Part shown: piece after piece, positions 27,810-35,293 of the stretch | Numbering within the stretch: the stretch's first letter is position 1 | How the letters are laid out: every line of letters starts with the position of its first letter | Assembly (NCBI RefSeq): GCF_040250305.1 | Contig: NZ_CP158190.1 | Span: 776,001-840,000 of the forward strand | From: Peribacillus frigoritolerans | Lineage (GTDB): Bacteria; Bacillota; Bacilli; Bacillales; DSM-1321 | Direction: 5' to 3' | Length of the DNA: 64,000 bases | Position numbers and translations under genes: made by a program | The notes under the pieces: generated by a model | Databases searched by the model: none | The model's input: only the letters and a program-made list of their open reading frames with translations | What the model was told of the DNA's origin: nothing

Positions 27810-27838
27810 AAGGAGCTGATCAGCAGCTCCTTTTTTTA
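27810..27838 (+). terminator. Terminator after cwlJ-type gene
   Basis: AAGGAGCTGATC/GATCAGCTCCTT-like palindrome (GGAGCTGATCAGCAGCTCC) with seven T. The same hairpin core recurs in the repeats at 48632 and 62054. Confidence 0.85.
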
Positions 27839-27918
27839 TATGCAACAATCGGGCATTTCAAAAAGGAGATTTGTGGTAAAATATAGTAAAAAATGGATTG
27901 CTTTATGGGGGATTTTTA

Positions 27919-28113
27919 GTGGAGGTTATTATATTTCTTGTTTATTTTACTATTGGGTCATTCATTCTCTATATAGTTATTGAAACAGCAGTAAGAAAAG
28001 GAATTGACAATTCAATTATCGGTCAATTTCTTGAAAAAAAGTATGGAGTTAAAGAAGATAAAAAGTCTTTTCTTGATGATGATTTAGATAATGAAAATAA
28101 AACGGATCATTAA
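27919..28113 (+). CDS. Small membrane protein, unknown function
   Basis: The protein of about 64 residues begins at GTG 27919, shortly after GGGGGA; TTG 27898 would add 7 residues. One N-terminal helix (EVIIFLVYFTIGSFILYIVI) is followed by a charged cytoplasmic tail rich in Asp and Lys. The gene lies between two hairpin terminators and so stands alone. The family was not recognised with certainty. Confidence 0.6.
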   Translation: MEVIIFLVYFTIGSFILYIVIETAVRKGIDNSIIGQFLEKKYGVKEDKKSFLDDDLDNENKTDH

Positions 28114-28114
28114 A

Positions 28115-28146
28115 ATAAGGGAGGTTGCTGCGGCAACCTTTTTTTA
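28115..28146 (+). terminator. Terminator, hairpin type GGTTGCTGCGGCAACC
   Basis: GGGAGGTTGC/GCAACCTTTTTTT directly after the stop codon. The hairpin core is the one used in the bipartite repeats at 34761 and 41385, but half-sites are absent. Confidence 0.85.
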
Positions 28147-28224
28147 GTGGGGATTTTTTAAAAAATAAATTCAAAGACAACAATTGTCTTAGTCAAACAG
28201 GCGCCAGTTTGTGGAACAGCACAC

Positions 28225-28593
28225 CTATTCAGCGTCTTTCCGAGGGCGACGAAATTCTCCGTAGTAGACCTTCCGCTTTTCTGGTTCGGATTCAATATTT
28301 TCAATGAAAGCTGTTTTGGCTTCCTCCATTAACATCGCCTTTAAATTCCCAAGCTTTATTGGTCCCACTCCTGGCAACTTATCAGGTATAAGAACTTCGA
28401 AATCACCCTGCCGTTTATAAAAACGAATGCTGCCAAGACCCGTTCTTTCGACTTTCCCCAAGGTATATGCGAATTCAAATCGTTGCTGAATGAATGAGGA
28501 TAACTCAGGCAGCCCTAAACCTTCATAGAGGGGAGGGAATTCATGATAAACTGGAGGTTCTTTGAATGATATTGAAGAGATCTTCAAATGCAT
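28225..28593 (-). CDS. Hypothetical protein (122 aa)
   Basis: This basic, soluble protein has a proline-rich N-terminus (SFKEPPVYHEFPPLYEGLGLP) and a C-terminal EKRKVYYGEFRRPRKD. AAAGGAGG lies 4 bases before the ATG, a strong start. It is the only minus-strand gene between 26.6 and 42 kb. The family was not recognised; the LPGVGPIKLG stretch is suggestive of a helix-hairpin-helix but is too short to assign. Confidence 0.65.
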   Translation of the reverse strand: MHLKISSISFKEPPVYHEFPPLYEGLGLPELSSFIQQRFEFAYTLGKVERTGLGSIRFYKRQGDFEVLIPDKLPGVGPIKLGNLKAMLMEEAKTAFIENIESEPEKRKVYYGEFRRPRKDAE

Positions 28594-28872
28594 ACTCCTC
28601 CTTTGGTGGAATAAAGTCAGACAGACGTTGCCTATATTATTGTGCTATGGGGCGTTTTTTTAAACATCCTTACAGTGATCGTGCTTTCCTGTAACCAGGA
28701 ACAGTGCAGTTTTTATTAGGTCCGCATCGGCACTTTCCTTATACTACAATATCAACTATACAATCAATATTCCTAAGCTCGCCGAATATTATATAAATCA
28801 AGATAGTTATAAATCTATTAAATTTGGGTGCTAAAGTTCCATATGTAATAGCAATAAATCTTTAGCAAACGT

Positions 28873-28930
28873 GCGCGATTCTTAATAGGATCGCTTTTTT
28901 TATTGAACTAACGGGACACCTCAATAAGAA
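28873..28930 (+). repeat. Hairpin plus solo half-site of the bipartite repeat
   Basis: GCGATTC/GATCGC with a T-run (28873-28901) is followed by TTGAACTAACGGGACACC and TCAATAAG, a half-site whose flank runs straight into a truncated dehydrogenase gene. The rest of 28594-28872 shows nothing convincing. Confidence 0.65.
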
Positions 28931-29115
28931 GTCTATGGTATGGTGAAACTGAAGAAGTGAAAAATGCTCTAGCTGCACAGCATATGCGGGAAAAGCTTAT
29001 TCAACCGAAGCAAGTAGCTAGCGTAGTTACGTTCTTGTTTAGTGAAGGGGCAAGTGCAATTAATGGTCAAACAATTCCTGTTGACGATGGTTTCCTAAGC
29101 TTCAAATCTAAGTAA
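28930..29115 (+). pseudogene. Short-chain dehydrogenase C-terminal fragment
   Basis: An open frame ending at TAA 29115 reads MREKLIQPKQVASVVTFL and then INGQTIPVDDGF, the conserved C-terminal end of classical SDR enzymes. About 60 of the usual 250 residues remain and no start is present. The upstream break coincides with a half-site of the bipartite repeat, which suggests a recombination scar. Confidence 0.75.
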
Positions 29116-29136
29116 GAATTCTTAAAAAAAGACTTA

Positions 29137-29167
29137 ACGGTGTGAATTTTTTACACCGTATTTTTAT
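29137..29167 (+). terminator. Terminator after the SDR fragment
   Basis: The stem ACGGTGTGAA/TTACACCGT with a TTTT loop is followed by ATTTTTATG. It was probably the original terminator of the dehydrogenase gene. The bases 29168-29435 are AT-rich and hold no gene. Confidence 0.8.
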
Positions 29168-29435
29168 GTGAATGATAGTGAATTAGCTTTCAATTGAGAA
29201 GCATACCTAAGATTTTTAGATCTTAGAAGAGAAGGTTAATGGTTGTAGAATTAATACCATATTCTATATAAGAATGGAACCTTCCTTTCAGTTGTTGTTG
29301 AAATCCTAATAATTTTAGAGCAGTCGCGAGATTGTGATTAGTGTACTTAACGTTTATATTTTTTTGAATAAATTAATCCTGTAAAAGCCAGATTATTAAC
29401 ATAGGAAATACGAGTGATGTAAATGAGGGTCCTGT

Positions 29436-30527
29436 ATGAACCAAGCTGGTGTGAATGAAAAGTATAAGGTATCGCCATTTTATGTGTTATTTTTAGTGCA
29501 CTCCATGCAAATAGGATTAGGCGTGTTGAGCTTTCAAAGAGAATTAGCTAAGGCGACGGGAACGGATGGTTGGATTTCGATAATCCTAGCCGGACTGATC
29601 GTTCATATATTAATTTGGGTGATATATAAGATTTTTAGCTTTGTTCCTGGTGATATCATTTCTGCTAATAATCTTGCATTGGGTAAATGGATAGGGAATT
29701 TCTTCAGTCTCTTATTCATTCTTTATTTTTTTATCCTTGGAATGACGATCATTATCGGCTATATAAATGTCATTCATGTTTGGATGTTTGAAGAGGTACC
29801 TTCTTGGGCGTTAGCTTTGGTTTTCCTGATCCTGATTTATTATATAAATACGGGGGGGTTCCGAACCATTACGGGTATTGCCTTTTTAACTGTAATCGTT
29901 TCATACTGGCTTTTATTTGTACCATTATATGGTTTTAAATACGCTGAGTTCACCGGTTTTCTTCCCATTTTCGATCATACGTTAATGGAAATAATGAAAG
30001 GAACTAGAAGTACATCATTATCAATGCTAGGTTTTGAAATGATCCTGATGTATTATCCGTTCATCAAAAATCCTGAAACATCACAAAAATATGCTCATGG
30101 AGGAGCCTTGGCAACTACGTTATTGATCTTATTGATTTATTTTGTTTCGACAGTCTTTTATTCACAGAAACAGTTGGTCCTTACCCTATGGCCAACACTG
30201 ACAATGACCAGTACTATTGAATTGCCATTTATTCAACGGTTCGAATACATAACTGTTTCTTGGTGGTACATCGTTATCATACCTAACATGGTCATTCCTT
30301 TGTGGGCTGCCAGCAGGGGTGTCAAGCGCTTATTCAATGTCCAGCAAAAGTATCCCTTATGGGCAATGTCCATAATCATACTGCTTGTCAGTATATTTTT
30401 TTTCGATATTGATTCCTTATATGTATTAAATAAAATAATCAATCCATACAGCGTGGGCTTCCTTGTTTTATACTTACCTCTTCTTTTTGTTTTATTAAGC
30501 ATAAAAAAAGCGAGGAAACGTTTATGA
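29436..30527 (+). CDS. GerAB-type spore germination permease (second orphan)
   Basis: This 363-residue protein has about 10 hydrophobic segments and belongs to the same family as the protein at 15629. N-terminal YKVSPFYVLFLVHSMQIGLG and FQRELAKATGTDGWISIIL are typical of germinant receptor B subunits. GAGGGT precedes ATG 29436. No A (GerAA) or C (GerAC lipoprotein) gene is nearby. The two orphans differ clearly in sequence, so they are not a recent local duplication. Confidence 0.87.
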   Translation: MNQAGVNEKYKVSPFYVLFLVHSMQIGLGVLSFQRELAKATGTDGWISIILAGLIVHILIWVIYKIFSFVPGDIISANNLALGKWIGNFFSLLFILYFFILGMTIIIGYINVIHVWMFEEVPSWALALVFLILIYYINTGGFRTITGIAFLTVIVSYWLLFVPLYGFKYAEFTGFLPIFDHTLMEIMKGTRSTSLSMLGFEMILMYYPFIKNPETSQKYAHGGALATTLLILLIYFVSTVFYSQKQLVLTLWPTLTMTSTIELPFIQRFEYITVSWWYIVIIPNMVIPLWAASRGVKRLFNVQQKYPLWAMSIIILLVSIFFFDIDSLYVLNKIINPYSVGFLVLYLPLLFVLLSIKKARKRL

Positions 30528-30548
30528 CAAATTATCATTTATATAAAT

Positions 30549-30690
30549 ATATTACTCAGACTGTAGACAAACTTGAAGAAAAGAGAGTTTGCCTGCACTT
30601 TTTCATATTAAAAAACGTTCCAGCTGATTTCAGAAATCCGCTCCCTTTCCGCCTAATGTCTGCAAAGCCTCACCAAAGCAAGCGTCTATT
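30549..30690 (-). repeat. Dispersed element remnant after the gerAB-type gene
   Basis: ACTGTAGACAAAC and GTTTGCCTGCACTTTTTC form a stem-loop like that at 12547 and probably end the gerAB-type transcript. Inverted TTTCAGAAATCCGCTCCCTT (30631-30650) matches the CTTGGCAGGC-type element. The 86-residue frame 30524-30784 runs across this and is not a gene. Confidence 0.65.
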
Positions 30691-30813
30691 TTTAAATGAG
30701 CTATTACAGAACTTCAATCATCTTAGTTTAGGTCAAATTCACAATAAGTCTTATGGAGGTAACGGGGCTGAATTAGAGGTATAATTTTATAAAAGCTCAC
30801 AGGTGGTGGGAAG

Positions 30814-31044
30814 ATGACTTTAAAAGAGTTTATTGAGTTCCAAGAAGGTATAGCAATCGGGGAAGAATATTCATTTACATATCAAAATGAAGAATATTGG
30901 ATAAGCCAAAATCCAGGTGCATATTATCTTACACGAGTCAGAGGTTCCTATACTCAAGTGTTTGGAGCATCTGAGGCTCTTTTTAAAAATGGAACAATCG
31001 AAGGAAGACTTCTTTCAGAAATTTATATGGATATTGAGTGGTAA
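30814..31044 (+). CDS. Hypothetical cassette-type protein (76 aa)
   Basis: This small soluble acidic protein (TLKEFIEFQEG...YYLTRVRGSYTQVFG) has no signal or membrane segment. AGGTGG lies about 8 bases before the ATG. The family was not recognised. It is the first unit of the array: a full bipartite repeat starts 27 bases after its stop codon. Confidence 0.7.
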   Translation: MTLKEFIEFQEGIAIGEEYSFTYQNEEYWISQNPGAYYLTRVRGSYTQVFGASEALFKNGTIEGRLLSEIYMDIEW

Positions 31045-31070
31045 TATAAATCGTTAATATGTTCTTGTTG

Positions 31071-31150
31071 AACTAACGGGTGCGTTAGCTGAAAATCGGA
31101 GCTGTCTTTAAGGCAGCTTTTTCTTATGGAACTATCGGGGCAGGATAGTT
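31071..31150 (+). repeat. Bipartite repeat, full copy A
   Basis: Left half AACTAACGGGTGCGTTAGCT (internal CTAACG/CGTTAG palindrome), central terminator GAGCTGTCTTTAAGGCAGCT with T-run, right half GAACTATCGGGGCAGGATAG then TT. This copy is close to the family consensus. Confidence 0.92.
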
Positions 31151-31239
31151 GCATAAGATGATACAATGTTATTTAGCAGATGTTGCAGCAAGAGCGATAG
31201 TATTTTTCATACTCTAAATAATTTGGAAGTGAGTAAAAG

Positions 31240-31434
31240 ATGTATTTATTTTTTTTGATATTGGTGGTTATTACTGGAATTGTCTCAATTGTTGATATTG
31301 TTTTGGGATTAAAAGATATTAACGAAGGAATAAAACTGTTAGTGAATTTGTCTAATGTTTTATTTTTTGTTTCTTTGCTATTTTTTGTGATTAAAAGTGG
31401 AAAAAGCTATAAGCATAAAAATAGACCCCTTTGA
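31240..31434 (+). CDS. Small two-helix membrane protein (64 aa)
   Basis: Two hydrophobic helices (about 2-24 and 31-53) are separated by GLKDINEGIK, with a basic C-terminal tail (KSGKSYKHKNRPL). GGAAGTGAG precedes ATG 31240. It starts 90 bases after repeat A, so it has its own promoter region. No family was recognised. Confidence 0.65.
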   Translation: MYLFFLILVVITGIVSIVDIVLGLKDINEGIKLLVNLSNVLFFVSLLFFVIKSGKSYKHKNRPL

Positions 31435-31466
31435 GGAACGGCAATTAGGTGGGTCTATCTTACTTT

Positions 31467-31494
31467 TAAGCCAACCTTTAGGGGTTGGCTATTT
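31467..31494 (+). terminator. Terminator of small membrane protein gene
   Basis: The stem AAGCCAACC/GGTTGGCTA with a TTTAGG loop precedes TTTATAA. It is separate from the repeat that follows. Confidence 0.75.
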
Positions 31495-31496
31495 AT

Positions 31497-31560
31497 AACT
31501 TCAATAAGAGAGTTGCTTTGACAGCACTTTTTCTTATGGAACTAAAGGGGCAGGTTAGTT
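31497..31560 (+). repeat. Bipartite repeat, copy B without left half
   Basis: AACTTCAATAAGAGAGTTGC, a weak hairpin with CAGCACTTTTTC, then the right half GAACTAAAGGGGCAGGTTAG and TT. The left half-site is missing. Confidence 0.85.
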
Positions 31561-31626
31561 CCATAACACAAACTGGAAATATATGTGTTAATATGGGAAG
31601 AAATATATTAAAGTAGGTAATTTGTT

Positions 31627-32442
31627 TTGGAACTCTTAACAGAAAAATTAATTCTTATATCTCTATTTATATTTATTATCCATTCTATCGAAACACTTGC
31701 ATATGCAGTCAGATTATCTGGTGCAAGAGTAAGATTGTTAGCTTCAGCTCTATCCTTATTTAACTTGATGGTTATGATTTCTCGAATAGCGAATATGATG
31801 CAGCAACCATTTACAGGGAGCCTGGTTGATAATGCTCCTAAAGTAAATACACTAGAGTTTGTTGAAAATCAATACAGGATCATTATTGGTTCATCAACAT
31901 TAGGAACAATAATAGGTATTCTTTTACTTCCTACTTTTATTGCTATTTTTTCAAGGGCTATTGTTCATTTATCTGAAGAAAGAGGCTCTATACCATCTTT
32001 GATTAAAAAGGGGTTAACTTTCGAATACATTAAGCGTGGGATAAAACACATTCATTTACCAAAGTTTTCTTACTTAAAGGATATTAGATTTAAAAATATT
32101 CCAATAAGATTGTTTTTAATTAATATGGTAATAACTGCAATCTATACAATTGGAGTGTTATCTGCGTTATATGCTGCTTTAATAGCTCCAGAAAGGGCAA
32201 CAACTGCTATTATGGCATCGGGTCTTATAAATGGAATAGCTACAATTTTACTTATAATTTTTATTGACCCTAAAATATCTATTCTTGCTGATGACGTAAT
32301 AAATCAAAAGGGAAGTTACCTTAATCTCAAGGGTGTATCTCTTATGATGGTTACTTCTCGGTTATTAGGAACGATTCTAGCCCAAGTGTTTTTTATTCCA
32401 GGGGCAGGATATATTGCGTGGTTTACTAAATTTATTGTCTAA
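31627..32442 (+). CDS. Amj (YdaH)-like lipid II flippase family protein
   Basis: This 271-residue membrane protein has about six helices. The N-terminus, IIHSIETLAYAVRLSGARVR, is characteristic of Amj/YdaH (DUF2837). In B. subtilis Amj is an alternate lipid II flippase, induced by envelope stress, that can replace MurJ. It starts at TTG 31627 with a weak AGTAGG upstream. As a unit between repeats B and C it would be an accessory, possibly antibiotic-related function. Confidence 0.78.
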   Translation: MELLTEKLILISLFIFIIHSIETLAYAVRLSGARVRLLASALSLFNLMVMISRIANMMQQPFTGSLVDNAPKVNTLEFVENQYRIIIGSSTLGTIIGILLLPTFIAIFSRAIVHLSEERGSIPSLIKKGLTFEYIKRGIKHIHLPKFSYLKDIRFKNIPIRLFLINMVITAIYTIGVLSALYAALIAPERATTAIMASGLINGIATILLIIFIDPKISILADDVINQKGSYLNLKGVSLMMVTSRLLGTILAQVFFIPGAGYIAWFTKFIV

Positions 32443-32462
32443 TAAATATCTGATTTCTAAAC

Positions 32463-32542
32463 AACTAACGGGTGCGTTAGCTAAAGATCGGAGCTGTCTT
32501 TAAGGCAGCTTTTTCTTATGGAACTAAAGGGGCAGTTTAGTT
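32463..32542 (+). repeat. Bipartite repeat, full copy C
   Basis: AACTAACGGGTGCGTTAGCT, hairpin GAGCTGTCTTTAAGGCAGCT, then GAACTAAAGGGGCAGTTTAG and TT. The right half has perfect 7-bp arms, GAACTAA and TTAGTTC, around 9 bases. It starts 21 bases after the preceding stop codon. Confidence 0.93.
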
Positions 32543-32616
32543 CAAGAAGAATTCACACTTATTTCCGGAAATTATTGTTATAATAATACAGTTATGTTAA
32601 ATAAAGGGGTGTTGAA

Positions 32617-33150
32617 TTGATTGGTTGGTTAATTATTTTCTGTGAGATTGGATTTTGGGTGTTTGTTTTAGCAGGATTATTAGTTAGATATATTTTAAAG
32701 AAAAAGAAGCTTGGTACATTGTTGCTTATTTGTACGCCTATCGTCGATATCATTTTACTCATTGCTACTGTTTTAGATTTAAAAAATGGGGCAATTGCAA
32801 CAACCGTACATGGACTTTCTGCCATTTATATAGGGGTAAGTGTAGCGTTTGGGCATCAGATGATCAAATGGGCGGATGCGCATTTCGCTTATAAATATGG
32901 AAATGGTGAAAAACCTATAAAAAAGAAAAGATTCGGATGGGAACATGCTAGACAGGAGCGTATAGGATGGTTCCGGCATTTTGTTTCTTGGTTAATAGGA
33001 GGATCTGTTTTAGCAGTGATGATCTTTTCGATTAATAATTCTTCTCAGACTCAAGCATTGCTTAATACTTTAAAATTATGGACATTGATCTTGGTTATTG
33101 ATTTTATTATCAGTTTTAGTTATACCTTGTTTCCAAAAAAAGAAAGGTAA
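32617..33150 (+). CDS. Membrane protein, YmcC-like
   Basis: This 177-residue protein has two N-terminal helices, an amphipathic middle (GHQMIKWADAHFAYKYG), a basic segment (KPIKKKRFGWEHARQERIGW) and two C-terminal helices. It resembles B. subtilis YmcC in length and layout; this is a recollection of the family, not a search result. It starts at TTG 32617, 75 bases after repeat C, with AAAGGGG upstream. Function unknown. Confidence 0.6.
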   Translation: MIGWLIIFCEIGFWVFVLAGLLVRYILKKKKLGTLLLICTPIVDIILLIATVLDLKNGAIATTVHGLSAIYIGVSVAFGHQMIKWADAHFAYKYGNGEKPIKKKRFGWEHARQERIGWFRHFVSWLIGGSVLAVMIFSINNSSQTQALLNTLKLWTLILVIDFIISFSYTLFPKKER

Positions 33151-33406
33151 AGTTTTCTTTCCATCTTGAAAATAGTTGAAACGAATATGGTAAGAGGACT
33201 AGAAGATAAAAGAGTAAAGTCTCTTTTTTTAAGTAATGGAGGAGGTTAAGTGGAAGATGAAATATTGTCTTTATCCTGTTTCATATACACCTTGATGTAA
33301 ATACAGTAGAGGAGGAATTGAATTTTAAAAAAGATTAGCATGCTTCCATTATTAATCTATTAAAAAAAAGCCAAAAAGTCACTCCAAAAACTGAAGCTCC
33401 TTTTTC
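33151..33406 (+). other. Intergenic region with gene debris
   Basis: A weak stem-loop with T-run (33202-33231) and two orphan ribosome binding sites (GGAGGAGGTTAAGTG at 33238 and GAGGAGGAATTG at 33311) are each followed by very short frames. This looks like the decayed start of a lost gene; no protein is supported. Confidence 0.4.
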
Positions 33407-33486
33407 AACTAAAAGGTGCTTTACTTCAATAAGAAAGGTTGCTGAGGCAGCCTTTTTCTTTATGGAACTATCGGGGCAGGTTAGTT
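33407..33486 (+). repeat. Bipartite repeat, full copy D
   Basis: AACTAAAAGGTGCTTTACTT and CAATAAG form the left part, AGGTTGCTGAGGCAGCCTTT the hairpin, and GAACTATCGGGGCAGGTTAG with TT the right half. The hairpin sequence differs from copies A and C while the half-sites are kept. Confidence 0.88.
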
Positions 33487-33570
33487 AATTAAGGAACAAC
33501 ATGTTTTTTTGAAGGAATACCTTGCATTATAAGGTAATGTAAAATATATTTATACCAAGAGGTGGTAAAA

Positions 33571-33921
33571 TTGGAAATTAATAAGGAAGTCTTGAAAGGT
33601 CATATAGACACTCTCATCCTTTCTCTTTTACATAGGAGGGATATGTACGGCTATGAATTAGCCAAAATCGTTCGAGAAAAGAGTGATGACCAATTTGAAT
33701 TAAAAGAAGGTACGCTTTATCTATCTTTAAAGAGATTAGAAAAGAATGAATGGGTTTCTTCTTACTGGGGGGATGAACAAGGACCAGGAGGAAGAAGAAA
33801 ATATTACAAGCTTACAGCCATGGGTGAAGAAGAATTTGAAAAAAAGCGTTCGGAATGGAAATTTGTAAAAAAATTAATCGATACGTTTTTGGAAGGGGGA
33901 GAAAAGAGTGAAGCAAATTGA
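33571..33921 (+). CDS. PadR family regulator (partner of HAAS protein)
   Basis: This 116-residue winged-helix protein shows HIDTLILSLLHRRDMYGYEL, EGTLYLSLKRLEKNEWV and GGRRKYYKLTAMGEEE, the classic short PadR pattern. TTG 33571 follows AGAGGTGG by 6 bases; GTG 33562 overlaps that site. The gene overlaps the HAAS gene by 14 bases, so the two are translationally coupled. PadR-HAAS pairs often regulate membrane stress genes. Confidence 0.88.
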   Translation: MEINKEVLKGHIDTLILSLLHRRDMYGYELAKIVREKSDDQFELKEGTLYLSLKRLEKNEWVSSYWGDEQGPGGRRKYYKLTAMGEEEFEKKRSEWKFVKKLIDTFLEGGEKSEAN

Positions 33922-34750
33922 AGAGTATGTTAATTCTGTTTATCGAAATGTTGATGGTGATAAAAATGAAATTGACGAATTAAAAGAGGAAATGCAATCG
34001 CATTTATTAGAGGCTGCCTATGAGTTAAAAGAAAAGGGAGTATCGGAAGAAGAAGCGAGCAGAATGGCTATTGAAAACTTCGGAGATAAAAAACATATGA
34101 TTAAAGGATTATCAGAATTTTTTAGTGTACAAAAGAGATTTGCTCGTTATATCTTATTATTTTCATTGGTTTCACTTGTGCTAGGAGCTATCATTTTTGT
34201 AAATACCTCCTTAGAAATATATAATTTCAAGGAAGAAAGAAGCATCATCATGAACGATGTGTTAACCATTGTAGGTGATGATGATGTGATTTCTGACTCC
34301 AAAAAAGAGGATATTCAAACTCTTTTCGACGAACATAAGGATCATTTGAATTATCTTGCAATATTTAACACAGAAGAGAACGCTCAATTAAAAGATTGGT
34401 TGAAAGAATTTAATATAACACAAAAACCTTCTACCACTTACCCCATTGAATATCAGTATGCAACATTTATGATTGAAGATCCGTATGAAATTTTTAATAA
34501 AGAAGGAATTGTTAGCGATAATTATGATTTAGGAACAGTGGCGAGTACAAAGGATAATTGGATTGTTCAATATGAATATAAGGATACCTACCAGAATGTT
34601 ATTGAAGCAAATAATTCATGGGCATTAGGAGATTACATGGATATTTTTCAGCTGCCGATTTTGTTCTTTGTAGTGTTTGGGGTTCTAATTATTGTTTGGG
34701 GATTCTTAAAAAAATATCATAAAACATATTTAAAAGGACTTATAAACTGA
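33908..34750 (+). CDS. HAAS-domain membrane protein (PadR-coupled)
   Basis: This 280-residue protein begins at GTG 33908 within the PadR gene. Residues 1-75 form the helical HAAS/permease-prefix domain (YVNSVYRNVDGDKNEIDELK, ASRMAIENFGD). Two transmembrane helices (about 83-103 and 252-270) enclose an extracytoplasmic region of about 150 residues. The arrangement suggests a sensor that acts on the partner PadR protein (inference from known pairs). The stop lies 10 bases before repeat E. Confidence 0.82.
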   Translation: MKQIEEYVNSVYRNVDGDKNEIDELKEEMQSHLLEAAYELKEKGVSEEEASRMAIENFGDKKHMIKGLSEFFSVQKRFARYILLFSLVSLVLGAIIFVNTSLEIYNFKEERSIIMNDVLTIVGDDDVISDSKKEDIQTLFDEHKDHLNYLAIFNTEENAQLKDWLKEFNITQKPSTTYPIEYQYATFMIEDPYEIFNKEGIVSDNYDLGTVASTKDNWIVQYEYKDTYQNVIEANNSWALGDYMDIFQLPILFFVVFGVLIIVWGFLKKYHKTYLKGLIN

Positions 34751-34760
34751 ATTTCTTAAT

Positions 34761-34848
34761 GAACTAACGGGTGGTTTAGTTCAATAAGGGAGGTTGCTGA
34801 AGCAACCTTTTTTTTATGCAACTAAAGGGGCAGGATAGTTCAATAAGG
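34761..34848 (+). repeat. Bipartite repeat, full copy E (clearest direct-repeat form)
   Basis: The left half reads GAACTAACGGGTGGTTTAGT then TCAATAAGG (34761-34789). The right half reads CAACTAAAGGGGCAGGATAG then TTCAATAAGG (34819-34848). Both have the same flank and so form a direct repeat around the hairpin GGTTGCTGAAGCAACC. The left half has perfect arms GAACTAA/TTAGTTC around 8 bases. Confidence 0.95.
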
Positions 34849-34973
34849 AAATGGAAACATAACCCAATATATCGGTCTTTATGCTATAGTTAAATAGACA
34901 TATAGAGTATAGTGATGAAAAAAGCCGTTATTATATTTTATTAATTCAATAATAAAAAGGTGGTGAGATAAAT

Positions 34974-35150
34974 GATGGTTTTTGTACCAGGAGTCTAAAC
35001 AGTTATAGCTGCTAATTCTATTTTACAATGGTTTCGTAAACATAAGGGGACTAGAAGGGGTTGCTTAGGGGATTCTCTATGTCCTTTCAATTTGTTTTGC
35101 GATTTTATCGTTAATTATGGCAAAAAGGCCATCAAAGGCACGATAAAAAG
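34974..35150 (+). pseudogene. Decayed small gene
   Basis: AAGGTGGTGAGATAA precedes an ATG, but the frame MMVFVPGV stops at once. After the stop the same frame continues with TVIAANSILQWFRKHKGTRRG and further to about 35150. A single nonsense change in a small, possibly membrane-bound protein gene would explain this. Family unknown. Confidence 0.4.
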
Positions 35151-35165
35151 AGCTTATTATTTCTT

Positions 35166-35193
35166 GAACTACCAGGTGCTTAGTGCAATAAGG
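35166..35193 (+). repeat. Solo half-site of the bipartite repeat
   Basis: GAACTACCAGGTGCTTAGTG followed by CAATAAGG. One palindromic half with its usual flank remains; the hairpin and the second half are absent. Confidence 0.7.
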
Positions 35194-35293
35194 ATTATCA
35201 AAATTAATCAATATCCATCACATTAAATAAGAGCATGTTTTGATCAATCGTATATTTGGATTACATTAAGCAGAAAGGAATTAAAGGAATTAG

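Noticed and set aside
30524..30784. 86-residue frame after the second gerAB-type gene
   Set aside because: It crosses a stem-loop terminator and an inverted dispersed-element fragment, so it is not a protein.
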